Origin: Bacteroidota bacterium
GTDB lineage: Bacteria > Bacteroidota > Bacteroidia > Chitinophagales > Chitinophagaceae
Direction of reading: 5' to 3'
DNA: 18,303 nucleotides
Assembly: GCA_023423285.1 (NCBI GenBank)
Contig: JAFAFV010000151.1
Span: 1 to 18,303 of the forward strand
Under the pieces are notes generated by a model. The model was not told the origin of the DNA. It saw nothing but the letters and a program-made list of their open reading frames with translations, and did not search any database. The first letter of the stretch is position 1. Every line of letters starts with the position of its first letter. The position numbers and the translations under genes were made by a program. Of the stretch, positions 1 to 7,505 are shown piece by piece.

Positions 1-67
1 TTTTTTTGTTACTAACGTACAGATTCTTAAAATGCTACGCAGCAATCAGCATCTATTTTAAAACTGC

Positions 68-75
68 TACTTTTG
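68..75 (+). promoter_or_regulatory. Bacteroidota -7 box upstream of argH
   Basis: TACTTTTG matches the Bacteroidota -7 consensus TAnnTTTG and lies 22 bases before the argH ATG at 98. That would give a short leader of about 15 bases. I see no clear TTG -33 element at the expected distance, so this is a motif match plus position only. Confidence 0.45.
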
Positions 76-97
76 TTGCCAACTACAAAATGCAATA

Positions 98-1441
98 ATG
101 AAACTCTGGCAAAAAGATAAAACATCTCTTAAAGAAGTTGAAATTTTTACTGTGGGTAAAGACCGCGAAATGGATATGTACCTGGCTCCTTTTGATGTAC
201 TTGGCTCACTGGCACATATTCAAATGTTAGAGTCAGTAGGCTTATTGACAAAAGATGATTTAACAGCTCTTCAGGCCGGATTGAAGAAAATTTACAGAAC
301 TATTCAGGCAGGCGAATTTAAGTTGCAGGATGATGTGGAAGACATTCACTCACAAGTGGAACTTTTGTTGACGAATGAACTGGGCGATGTGGGCAAAAAA
401 ATTCACAGTGCGCGCAGCCGCAACGATCAGGTGTTGGTGGATATTAAATTATTTCTTCGCCACGAAATTGAAGATTTGGTAAACAACATGCTGCTTTTTT
501 TTGAACTGCTTCAAACCCAAAGTGAGAAATATAAAGACGATCTTTTACCGGGCTACACACATATGCAATTGGCCATGCCCTCCTCGTTCGGGTTGTGGTT
601 TGGCGCTTACGCTGAAAGTCTTACAGATGATATGGTCACGCTGAAAGCCGCTTTTGATATGGTGAATAAAAACCCGCTTGGATCGGCGGCGGGCTATGGT
701 TCTTCATTCCCTATCAATCGGCAAATGACTACTGACCTGTTAGGATTTTCCTCACTAAACTATAACGTGGTATATGCCCAAATGGGACGCGGCAAGGCAG
801 AAAGAATAGTGGCACAAGCCCTCGCCAATATTGCAGATACTTTATCCAGGCTGAGTATGGACATGTGCCTGTACCTGAATCAAAATTTTGGGTTTGTCAG
901 TTTTCCGCCAGAACTGACTACGGGCAGCAGCATTATGCCACACAAAAAAAACCCCGACGTGTTTGAACTGATCCGTTCGTATTGTAACCGCATTAAAGCG
1001 CTGCCAAACGAGATCACCATGATGACTACGAATTTGCCATCTGGCTACCACAGAGACCTGCAATTGCTGAAAGAGCATTTATTTCCGGCATTTAAAACTT
1101 TAAAAGATTGTATTGAAATGGCCGCGCTGATGTTGAGCCATATTGAAGTAAAAAAAGATTTGCTAAAGGATGAGAAATACAAATACCTGTTTACAGTAGA
1201 TGCCGTGAATGAGCTTGTAATAAAAGGTGTACCTTTTAGAGATGCGTATGTAGCAATAGGCAGGCAGGTAGAAGAAGGCATCTTCACCCCTCCTTCTGCA
1301 GAAAACAATGAAGGGCGTGTTCACCACGAAGGCAGCATTCAAAACCTGTGTACAGATGAGATCAAAGCCTTGATGAACCACACCGTTGCAGCATTTGATT
1401 TTGCCAGCATCAACAAAGCGTTAGCCAACCTTTTAAGTTAG
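98..1441 (+). CDS. argH: argininosuccinate lyase
   Basis: Splits argininosuccinate into arginine and fumarate, the last step of arginine biosynthesis, in the cytoplasm as a homotetramer. The 447 residues match the usual length. Visible family motifs are HSARSRNDQV (103-112), the TH pair in PGYTHMQ (154-155; family catalytic-base region), a LGSAAGYGSSFP stretch (194-205), and the superfamily signature GSSIMPHKKNPDVFE (276-290), whose Ser lies on the mobile catalytic loop. The start at 98 gives the N-terminus MKLWQKDKTSLKEVEIFTVG, typical of the Bacteroidota form. No other arg gene is in the window; about 180 bases separate it from the next gene. Nothing looks truncated. Only the family knowledge, not the sequence, supports the tetramer statement. 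Confidence 0.97.
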   Translation: MKLWQKDKTSLKEVEIFTVGKDREMDMYLAPFDVLGSLAHIQMLESVGLLTKDDLTALQAGLKKIYRTIQAGEFKLQDDVEDIHSQVELLLTNELGDVGKKIHSARSRNDQVLVDIKLFLRHEIEDLVNNMLLFFELLQTQSEKYKDDLLPGYTHMQLAMPSSFGLWFGAYAESLTDDMVTLKAAFDMVNKNPLGSAAGYGSSFPINRQMTTDLLGFSSLNYNVVYAQMGRGKAERIVAQALANIADTLSRLSMDMCLYLNQNFGFVSFPPELTTGSSIMPHKKNPDVFELIRSYCNRIKALPNEITMMTTNLPSGYHRDLQLLKEHLFPAFKTLKDCIEMAALMLSHIEVKKDLLKDEKYKYLFTVDAVNELVIKGVPFRDAYVAIGRQVEEGIFTPPSAENNEGRVHHEGSIQNLCTDEIKALMNHTVAAFDFASINKALANLLS

Positions 1442-1496
1442 GCATTGTATTTATTAAAGAGCGCTGTTTTAACTTCTTAATTAGAAAATTAAACAG

Positions 1497-1504
1497 TAAA
1501 TTTG
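1497..1504 (+). promoter_or_regulatory. candidate -7 box for the GreA/Rnk-type gene
   Basis: TAAATTTG fits TAnnTTTG. It would start transcription near 1510 and leave a leader of about 110 bases before the ATG at 1622. Just upstream, CTGTTT (1464-1469) can pair with AAACAG (1491-1496), but no U-run follows, so this is not a convincing argH terminator. Confidence 0.35.
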
Positions 1505-1621
1505 TTTACTAATGATAGCCGTTTTACAAATAAGAAAATATCTTTTTTTTCACCTGGTAGTGTAAGTACAGCCACTGCCGGGTGCCCTATCTTTTACCGT
1601 ATTTTATTAATTTATTTTTTT

Positions 1622-2029
1622 ATGAACAACGATAATACACCTGTCGTTCTTTGTGAGAGCGACCACAAAAAACTTTTAGGATTGTTGAATTTTGACAGCA
1701 AGCTAAATTCAGAGCAGGAAATGACCCTCGCTCATGAAATTAACCGCGCCATCGTGGTAAAAGACACGGCTTTCCCGGTAAATACAATCCGGATCGGCTC
1801 TTATGTAACAATTGTAGAACTGGACTCGAACAAAGAAAAGGAATTTCAAATTGTAATGCCTAAGGAGGCTGATATTCGCAGCAGAAAAATTTCTATTTAC
1901 AGCCCCATGGCCGCGGCAATAATAGGCTTTAGAATTGGTGATGAAGTAACCTGGAAAATGCCTTCAGGTCTCAAAAAGATTAAGATCAAAAACGTAAAAT
2001 CACCCGTTCCGGCAAATTCGGTAGATTAA
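1622..2029 (+). CDS. GreA/GreB C-terminal family protein (Rnk-like)
   Basis: A 135-residue protein. From about residue 50 onward it shows the FKBP-like C-terminal fold of GreA/GreB/Rnk: an IRIGSYVTIVELDSNKEKEF strand pair, VMPKEADI, ISIYSPMAAAIIGFRIGDEV, and a final basic strand. It lacks the long N-terminal coiled coil of GreA, so it is closer to Rnk, which binds RNA polymerase, than to a transcript-cleavage factor. The frame is open back to a TTG at 1502, but the ATG at 1622 gives the expected N-terminus MNNDNTPVVLCESDH; the upstream part reads like leader sequence. It converges with bshA, sharing a 4-base stop overlap. The role at RNA polymerase is inferred from the family. Confidence 0.85.
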   Translation: MNNDNTPVVLCESDHKKLLGLLNFDSKLNSEQEMTLAHEINRAIVVKDTAFPVNTIRIGSYVTIVELDSNKEKEFQIVMPKEADIRSRKISIYSPMAAAIIGFRIGDEVTWKMPSGLKKIKIKNVKSPVPANSVD

Positions 2030-3153
2030 CAATCTTTACAGAACCTGCGGTAAATGCTTTCATATTCCGGTATGATGGTGTCAATATTAAACCTTTGAGC
2101 ATGATGGAACGCGCGCTCTTTAAAGGCATTCAGCGTTTCATCATCTCGCAATATTTCCATGGCTTTTTGGCTCATGGTGGCCACGTCTCCAATATCGGCC
2201 ATATAACCTGTAATGCCATCAATATTCACTTCGCCCAGGCCACCGGCATTTGTACTGATTACCGGTACTTTTGAAGCCATTGCTTCGAGTGCCGCCAGGC
2301 CAAAACTTTCGTAATCTGAAGTTAATAGGAACAGATCAGCAATGGCAAAAATATCTTCCATCTGCTCCTGCTTACCAACAAAGGTCATTTTTTCAAAAAT
2401 GCCTAATGAGCGGCCCAGTTCTTCCATCACCTGCCGCTCGGGGCCATCGCCAACAAATAAAAGTTTTGAAGGAATGGATTTTTGTACTTCATTAAACACT
2501 TTCACCACATCCTGCACACGTTTTACTTTTCTAAAATTAGATGCATGCAGTAGGATTCTTTCATTATTGGGTGCTACTACTTTTTTAAACGCATCAAGCG
2601 GCTTGCGGTTAAAACGCTCCACATCTACAAAATTGTAAATAACTTCAATATCTTTTTTAATATTGAAGGTTTTGTAAGTTTCTTCTTTCAGGTTTTCAGA
2701 CACGGCCGTGATTACATCGCTTTCATTGATGGAAAATGCAACTACAGGCGAGTAGGTTTTATCACGTCCTACAAGTGTAATATCAGTACCGTGCAAAGTA
2801 GTCACAACCGGTATTTCTATACCTTCCTGCTGTAATATTTTTTTTGCCATATATGCGGCAGATGCATGCGGAATGGCATAGTGAACATGCAGTAAATCAA
2901 GATTGTTGTTTTTGATTACATCAACCATGGTACTGGCAAGAGCAGTTTCGTAAGGTGGAAAATCGAACAGCGGGTAAGTGGGCACCTGCACCTCGTGGTA
3001 ATAAATGTTAGGTATAAACGCATTCAGCCTTACCGGCTGCTGATACGTGATAAAATGAACATGGTGGCCTTTTTGAGCCAGAGCCTTACCCAACTCGGTA
3101 GCAAGTACACCACTGCCACCATAAGTAGGATAACATACAATTCCTATACGCAT
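2026..3153 (-). CDS. bshA: N-acetyl-alpha-D-glucosaminyl L-malate synthase
   Basis: First step of bacillithiol synthesis: transfers GlcNAc from UDP-GlcNAc to L-malate. A 375-residue GT-B fold, family GT4 glycosyltransferase. The N-terminus MRIGIVCYPTYGGSGVLATE, with its GGSG nucleotide loop (12-15), is characteristic of BshA. HVHYAIPHASAAY and VVTTLHGTDITLVG follow in the N-terminal domain. The C-terminal domain has the GT4 E-x7-E motif (E282, E290) in ESFGLAALEA, then PVISTNAGGLGEV. Length is normal. bshB and bshC are not in the window. A -7-like box lies only four bases before the ATG, so the mRNA may be leaderless. Converges with the GreA/Rnk-type gene with overlapping stop codons. Confidence 0.93.
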   Translation of the reverse strand: MRIGIVCYPTYGGSGVLATELGKALAQKGHHVHFITYQQPVRLNAFIPNIYYHEVQVPTYPLFDFPPYETALASTMVDVIKNNNLDLLHVHYAIPHASAAYMAKKILQQEGIEIPVVTTLHGTDITLVGRDKTYSPVVAFSINESDVITAVSENLKEETYKTFNIKKDIEVIYNFVDVERFNRKPLDAFKKVVAPNNERILLHASNFRKVKRVQDVVKVFNEVQKSIPSKLLFVGDGPERQVMEELGRSLGIFEKMTFVGKQEQMEDIFAIADLFLLTSDYESFGLAALEAMASKVPVISTNAGGLGEVNIDGITGYMADIGDVATMSQKAMEILRDDETLNAFKERAFHHAQRFNIDTIIPEYESIYRRFCKDC

Positions 3154-3157
3154 AAAC

Positions 3158-3165
3158 CAAAGTTA
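3158..3165 (-). promoter_or_regulatory. -7 box immediately upstream of bshA
   Basis: On the minus strand TAACTTTG fits TAnnTTTG and ends four bases before the bshA ATG (3153-3151). Transcription starting 5 to 7 bases downstream would begin at or next to the start codon, implying a leaderless message. No clear -33 TTG is visible upstream. Confidence 0.45.
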
Positions 3166-3277
3166 TAGTTTAAAATGATCTTGTTGGTAGTTTCCGGCAT
3201 CACCAGATGTGATACTCAGCTAATTAGGACTATTAACAGTTGCATAATACGATTGTTCAGGTGGAAATCGTTATTTA

Positions 3278-3514
3278 TCAATTTTTATTAATGAGGAAAT
3301 AAAATGGTTTTAAAGCAGGGGTTCTCATCACTTCGGCAATTCTGAATTTTTTTTGTGTGATGCGGTTTCTTACCACAAGTTCATGCACTGTACAAAATAC
3401 TTCTATCTTTTCTACCGAAGCGATGAGTGCATGCAGTTTTTTCACCTCAATATCGTGCCTGTATATGCGTTGTTCTTTCAACAATAAAATAATATCACGG
3501 TTGTAGTTGTGCAT
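3278..3514 (-). CDS. hypothetical 78-residue protein
   Basis: I do not recognise this protein. It is a basic, mixed-charge 78-residue sequence with no signal peptide or membrane segment, predicted by eye to alternate helix (KKLHALIASVEKIEV) and strand (VFCTVHELVVRNRI). Support for it being real: it fills most of the gap between bshA and the divergent glycosyltransferase, and AAGGAG sits 10 bases before the ATG, unusually good for this organism. Against: it has no recognised family and is short. The same strand carries bshA 124 bases downstream, but bshA appears to have its own promoter. Could be a lineage-specific small protein or a chance ORF. Confidence 0.4.
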   Translation of the reverse strand: MHNYNRDIILLLKEQRIYRHDIEVKKLHALIASVEKIEVFCTVHELVVRNRITQKKFRIAEVMRTPALKPFYFLINKN

Positions 3515-3582
3515 TAAATAATAACTCCTTTAAGAATGCCGTAAATTAAGTTATTTTACAATGAAAACAAGCTGAAAATAAG

Positions 3583-4668
3583 ATGCCAAAAATACTGATA
3601 GCGCCTTTAGACTGGGGGCTGGGGCATACAACACGATGCATTCCAATTATTTACCACTTATTAAATGGTGGCGCAGAAGTGCTTCTGGCTGGTAATGAAA
3701 TTCAGCAGGCAGTTTTACAAAAAGAATTTCCTGCATGCACATTTTTACCACTTCATGGCTATCAGGTTTCTTACAGTAAATCACCAAAAACGCTGGCATG
3801 GAAAATACTGAAACAAGCCCCATCTATTATGACAGCCATAAAAGCAGAAAATAAATGGCTGAATAAAATCATTCAACAGCACAAAATTGACGCGGTCATC
3901 AGCGATAACCGCTTTGGCTTGTACAGCGACAAAGTTCCCTGCATATTCCTTACGCATCAACTATACATCAAAAGCAACATGGGACCTGTTACAGAATGGC
4001 TGATTCAAAAAACCAATTATCGCTATATCAACCGGTTTTCTGCCTGCTGGGTTCCTGATTTTGAAAGCAGCCCCAACCTGGCCGGTCAACTTTCGCACCC
4101 TAAAAAAAAACCAATGCCGCAACTGCACTATATAGGACCACTCACAAGAATGCAACCAAAGCCCGTTGCCCATCAGCCTGGGCATATACTCATCATCCTT
4201 TCCGGACCTGAACCGCAAAGAAGCTTATTTGAACAGACCATCTTTCAACAGTTGCAAAACTTTACCGGCAGCGCCACCCTTGTGAGAGGATTACCTGCAA
4301 ATAAAGATCAGCCACCTGTAATGGCTGGCATTACTGTTTATAATCATCTTGCTAAGGACGAATTGAACATAGAAATGTGCCGGGCAGAATTTTTTATTGG
4401 ACGCACAGGGTATAGCTCGATGATGGACATTTGTGCTTTTAACATAAAGCCCATTCTTGTGCCCACACCGGGGCAGCCTGAGCAGGAATATTTGGCTAAA
4501 CATCTGTCAGCACAGAAATTTTGCATCACTGCATCGCAACAAGATTTTAACCTGCAGCAACTTTTGCTCAGGGCCACAACTTTTCAGTTTAAAAATCCAT
4601 TTTTAAATGAAATAAGCAGCCCCGGCGAGGCTGCGGTACACATGCTGTTTGAAAGTTTAAAAGATTAA
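3583..4668 (+). CDS. MurG/GT28-like glycosyltransferase
   Basis: A 361-residue GT-B type glycosyltransferase. The N-terminal domain starts MPKILIAPLDWGLGHTTRCI; the glycine-rich GHTTR loop (14-18) is where MurG-type enzymes contact the sugar nucleotide and acceptor. The C-terminal domain contains GRTGYSSMMDI (273-283), followed by ILVPTPGQPEQEYLAKHL (291-308), the layout of the GT28 UDP-sugar binding half, with E300/Q301 in the usual ribose/base-contact region. No signal peptide. It is not MurG itself: the motifs diverge and no mur cluster is nearby. Donor and acceptor cannot be read from the sequence; a glycolipid or envelope sugar acceptor is a family-based guess. It converges with the SixA-type phosphatase with a 4-base overlap. 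Confidence 0.75.
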   Translation: MPKILIAPLDWGLGHTTRCIPIIYHLLNGGAEVLLAGNEIQQAVLQKEFPACTFLPLHGYQVSYSKSPKTLAWKILKQAPSIMTAIKAENKWLNKIIQQHKIDAVISDNRFGLYSDKVPCIFLTHQLYIKSNMGPVTEWLIQKTNYRYINRFSACWVPDFESSPNLAGQLSHPKKKPMPQLHYIGPLTRMQPKPVAHQPGHILIILSGPEPQRSLFEQTIFQQLQNFTGSATLVRGLPANKDQPPVMAGITVYNHLAKDELNIEMCRAEFFIGRTGYSSMMDICAFNIKPILVPTPGQPEQEYLAKHLSAQKFCITASQQDFNLQQLLLRATTFQFKNPFLNEISSPGEAAVHMLFESLKD

Positions 4669-5153
4669 ATTGTTTTTGGGCTAATTACTTCCACCAGTTT
4701 ATTGGGAACGCTGGTAAAATCTGTTTCCCAGTTATTCATATCTAATTGAATGATGGCAATGCCGCAGGTGGGCAAATCTTCAATATGATTACCTGTAATA
4801 TCTTTCACAAAATTACTCACACCGGGGTTGTGGCCAACTACAGCCAGCGTGTTCACGTTTTCCTTCAGCCATAAAATACTTTCTTCTATTTCCAGTACGC
4901 CTGCCAGATACAGCTTGTCAAAGTACTTAATTTTGCCTGGTTCAATTTGATTAGCATTGGCAAAATATTCGGCTGTTTGTGCGGTACGGGATGCCGTGCT
5001 CGAAAATATTCTATCTATTTTATAGCCTTTTTCAAGCAGCTTTTGCGCCATTTTTGCCGCATCACGGTGGCCTCTTTCAGCAAGCTTTCTGTCTTTATCA
5101 TTTCCAAAAGTTTGTAGCGCTTTTGCGTGCCGTATAATGATCAACGTTTTCAT
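4665..5153 (-). CDS. SixA-type histidine phosphatase
   Basis: A 162-residue member of the histidine phosphatase (phosphoglycerate mutase-like) superfamily, SixA branch. The phosphate pocket is visible: R8-H9 in IIIRHAK, with H9 the residue that is phosphorylated in this family; R56 in SSTASRTAQTAEYF; and the second catalytic His, H108, in VVGHNPG. The length matches SixA, which in E. coli acts on phosphohistidine in phosphotransfer proteins; the substrate here is unknown. Cytosolic, no signal peptide. A TAAATTTA box (5158-5165) lies four bases before the ATG, one mismatch from the -7 consensus, the same spacing as in front of bshA. Confidence 0.85.
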   Translation of the reverse strand: MKTLIIIRHAKALQTFGNDKDRKLAERGHRDAAKMAQKLLEKGYKIDRIFSSTASRTAQTAEYFANANQIEPGKIKYFDKLYLAGVLEIEESILWLKENVNTLAVVGHNPGVSNFVKDITGNHIEDLPTCGIAIIQLDMNNWETDFTSVPNKLVEVISPKTI

Positions 5154-5218
5154 GCAGTAAATTTATGCCTTTTTTCATATAGCCTGCAGGGCCATAAAGC
5201 CATTAGTTATTTGAAACT

Positions 5219-5226
5219 TACATTTG
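5219..5226 (+). promoter_or_regulatory. -7 box for the DUF3078 gene
   Basis: TACATTTG matches TAnnTTTG and lies 16 bases before the ATG at 5243, giving a leader of about ten bases. No clear -33 TTG at the consensus distance. Confidence 0.45.
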
Positions 5227-5242
5227 TAAAAAATCACATCTT

Positions 5243-6187
5243 ATGAAGAAATTATTTCTGTTTGCTGTATTAATAGTTTTTGCGACCAACAGCGTGTTGG
5301 CACAGGATGAAACGGTAAGAAAAATAAAAAAAGAAGCACAGCGCAATATCAACCGCACCATACCAGATAGTGTAAAAGTCGCCTGGAGAAAAGGAGGTAT
5401 TTTTAATCTAAACTTAGCGCAGGGATCACTGAAAAATTGGGCAGCGGGTGGCGATAAATTTTCTATCACAATCAACTCCAATCTAAATTTATTCTCTTAT
5501 TATAAAAACAAAAAACATTACTGGGATAATGTGCTCGACCTGAACCTTGGTTATTTGAGCACCACCACGCTTGGCACCAGAAAAAACGATGACCGAATTG
5601 ATTTCTTATCAAAATATGGTTATAAAATTGCTCCTAAATGGAACCTTGTTGGATTGGGTAACTTGAGGTCGCAAATGCTAAACGGCTATACTTACGAGGA
5701 GAACAAAGACACTACAGTAAGGAGGCTGGTATCGGGGTTTATGGCGCCAGCTTATATTTTGATAAGCCCCGGTATAGAGTTTGTACCTAATAAAACCCTC
5801 TCGGCTTTCTTATCACCCTTATCTGCAAGGTGGACGGTGGTGATGAACGACAGCCTTGCAGTTGTAGGAGCTTATGGGGTTGACAGCAGCGGGCATGTAA
5901 AAGGCGAGTTTGGGGCTTTTGCTACCATTAATTTTGTAAAGGATTTTAATAAAACATTTTCACTCAAAAGCAGATTGGACCTGTATTCAAACTACTTGAA
6001 CAATCCTAAAAACGCAGACCTGTTTTTTACCAATATGCTTTTAATGAAGTTGACAGACTGGTTTGCGGTTACTTACAATCTTGACCTGATCTACGATGAC
6101 GATGTACGGCTTTTTGGGCCGCTGGAACAATCGCCGGCACTGCAGATCAAATCCATCTTAGGTGTGGGCCTTGTAGCTAAATTTTAG
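5243..6187 (+). CDS. DUF3078 family secreted/outer-membrane protein
   Basis: A 314-residue exported protein. MKKLFLFAVLIVFATNSVLA is a Sec signal peptide with cleavage expected after residue 20 (VLA, then QDE). A tail of charged residues and then FNLNLAQGSLKNWAAGGDKF (54-73) follow; the NWAAGG motif is the hallmark I associate with DUF3078. The rest alternates short aromatic-rich strands (YYKNKKHYWDNVLDLNLGYL, RLDLYSNYLNNPKNADLFF) and ends in GLVAKF with a terminal Phe, as in outer-membrane beta-barrels recognised by BamA. Function is unknown; porin-like or structural role is inference. It stands alone with its own promoter, 53 bases ahead of trmB. Confidence 0.8.
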   Translation: MKKLFLFAVLIVFATNSVLAQDETVRKIKKEAQRNINRTIPDSVKVAWRKGGIFNLNLAQGSLKNWAAGGDKFSITINSNLNLFSYYKNKKHYWDNVLDLNLGYLSTTTLGTRKNDDRIDFLSKYGYKIAPKWNLVGLGNLRSQMLNGYTYEENKDTTVRRLVSGFMAPAYILISPGIEFVPNKTLSAFLSPLSARWTVVMNDSLAVVGAYGVDSSGHVKGEFGAFATINFVKDFNKTFSLKSRLDLYSNYLNNPKNADLFFTNMLLMKLTDWFAVTYNLDLIYDDDVRLFGPLEQSPALQIKSILGVGLVAKF

Positions 6188-6240
6188 TATTTATCTTTAC
6201 CGTTTATTTAAGCAACACTTATTGCACTAAAACTTTTTGA

Positions 6241-6951
6241 GTGGGTCAGAAAAAACTCGTACGCTTTGCAGAGCTTTTAACGTTCAATAACGTGCTGCAG
6301 CATCCGCAGGATGTGGCAGGCAACTGGCATGCTCATTTTGGCAATAACCATTCTATAACGCTGGAACTGGCCTGCGGCAAAGGAGAATACACGGTTGGTC
6401 TTGCTCGTTTATACCCACAGCGTAATTTTATAGGAGTAGATATAAAAGGCAACCGCATTTGGGTGGGTGCCAAAAAAGCCATCACCGAAAATCTTAAAAA
6501 TGTGGTTTTTCTTCGGGCGCAAATTGAAAAGATAACGGAGTTTTTTGCCCCTGAAGAAGTTGATGAAATATGGATCACATTTCCTGATCCGCAACTGCGT
6601 TATTCCAAAGCTAAAAAACGCTTAACGCATCCCAGGTTTTTACGGCTGTATCAAAAAATACTAACACCCGGCGGCATTATTCATTTAAAAACCGACAGTC
6701 CGCATTTATACCGGTTTACAAAAGAAGTACTCTCGCGCTACAATTGTACTGTACTGGCTGATATAACTGATGTGTATGCCCAGGAAGTTGTAAGTGAGGA
6801 ACTCTCCATTAAAACGCATTACGAAGTTTTGGATATTGCACAAAGCAACCGTATTCATTATTTATCTTTTACTTTACCTGTTAGCCTGGGTGGCACGGCT
6901 GAAGATGAAGCACTGAAAGAAGCCATACGCTATGAACTGGAACAACGATGA
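6241..6951 (+). CDS. trmB: tRNA (guanine-N7)-methyltransferase
   Basis: Makes m7G46 in the tRNA variable loop using S-adenosylmethionine. 236 residues, normal for the family. SAM-binding motif I is ELACGKGEY (42-50), the acidic turn GVDIKG is at 65-70, the active-site stretch FPDPQLR (114-120) precedes KAKKRLTHPRFL, and LKTD (149-152) follows. The start is GTG at 6241: a TGA sits immediately before it in frame, no upstream start is possible, and MGQKKLVRFAELLTF matches the N-terminus expected in Bacteroidota TrmB. TATCTTTA (6192-6199) is a one-mismatch -7 box. The 3' end overlaps the next gene by 20 bases, indicating translational coupling. Confidence 0.94.
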   Translation: MGQKKLVRFAELLTFNNVLQHPQDVAGNWHAHFGNNHSITLELACGKGEYTVGLARLYPQRNFIGVDIKGNRIWVGAKKAITENLKNVVFLRAQIEKITEFFAPEEVDEIWITFPDPQLRYSKAKKRLTHPRFLRLYQKILTPGGIIHLKTDSPHLYRFTKEVLSRYNCTVLADITDVYAQEVVSEELSIKTHYEVLDIAQSNRIHYLSFTLPVSLGGTAEDEALKEAIRYELEQR

Positions 6952-7129
6952 TATGTTTTATACCAACGAAGAAGGCAAAACAGTACTCACTGAAGAATAT
7001 CTTTTACTCCGGGGCTACTGTTGCGGCAATGGCTGCCTGCACTGCCCTTACGAATATAAAAATGTACCCGAACCCAAACGAACGCGATTATTAAATGAAA
7101 GAAAACAAAAAGACCGGAGAGGCCATTAA
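6932..7129 (+). CDS. DUF5522 four-cysteine mini-protein
   Basis: A 65-residue protein of the DUF5522 type. The diagnostic block is LLLRGYCCGNGCLHCPYEY, with C30, C31, C35 and C38 placed like a metal- or cluster-binding site, followed by a basic tail (KRTRLLNERKQKDRRGH). Function is not known to me. The ATG at 6932 lies inside the end of trmB; an alternative ATG at 6953, just past the trmB stop, would drop seven residues and keep all cysteines. The 3' end overlaps the next gene by 35 bases. The coupling to trmB and the basic tail suggest a nucleic-acid-related job, which is inference. Confidence 0.85.
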   Translation: MNWNNDDMFYTNEEGKTVLTEEYLLLRGYCCGNGCLHCPYEYKNVPEPKRTRLLNERKQKDRRGH

Positions 7130-7484
7130 AGCCGTTGTTCCTTCGGGAGTAAAAGATGACAGCTTCTTTCAGCAGGTGTATGATGTTGCGCGGCAAATAC
7201 CTAAAGGACGTGTTACTTCATTCGGCGCTATTGCAAAATGCATTGGCACCGGTAAGTCTGCACGTATGGTGGGCTGGGCACTGAGCAGCAGCGGAAAAAT
7301 AAAACCCCCGGTTCCGGCACACAGGGTGGTAAACAGCCAGGGCTTGCTTACGGGCAAATTTCATTTTAAAACTATTACAAAAATGGAAGAGCTGCTGGCT
7401 AAAGAAGGTGTGAAAGTTAAAAATGATAAAGTGGTTGATTTTAAAAAACTGTTTTGGGATCCAGCAGGAATGCTGAATTTTTAA
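7095..7484 (+). CDS. alkyltransferase-like protein (ATL, MGMT family)
   Basis: A 129-residue protein with the DNA-binding domain of O6-alkylguanine-DNA alkyltransferases: VYDVARQIPKGRVTSFGAIA, the arginine-finger region SARMVGWAL (R57), and PVPAHRVVNSQG. The reactive Cys of the PCHR motif is Ala75 (PAHR), so it cannot accept an alkyl group. ATL proteins of this kind flag O6-alkylguanine for nucleotide excision repair; a PAHR version is known from Thermus. The usual Tyr of VT[ST]YG is Phe43 here. An N-terminal basic tail of about 20 residues precedes the domain. Starts within the DUF5522 gene; the three-gene cassette is probably one transcript. Confidence 0.88.
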   Translation: MKENKKTGEAIKAVVPSGVKDDSFFQQVYDVARQIPKGRVTSFGAIAKCIGTGKSARMVGWALSSSGKIKPPVPAHRVVNSQGLLTGKFHFKTITKMEELLAKEGVKVKNDKVVDFKKLFWDPAGMLNF

Positions 7485-7505
7485 AAACGATGCCTAAATT
7501 AAAAA

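Noticed and set aside
1464..1496. Hairpin CTGTTT/AAACAG after argH as a terminator
   Set aside because: The stem is weak and A/T-rich, with a large loop and no U-tract after it.
1502..1621. Upstream TTG extension of the GreA/Rnk-type frame by 40 codons
   Set aside because: The extension is rare-start, T-rich and overlaps a good -7 box; the ATG at 1622 gives the expected family N-terminus.
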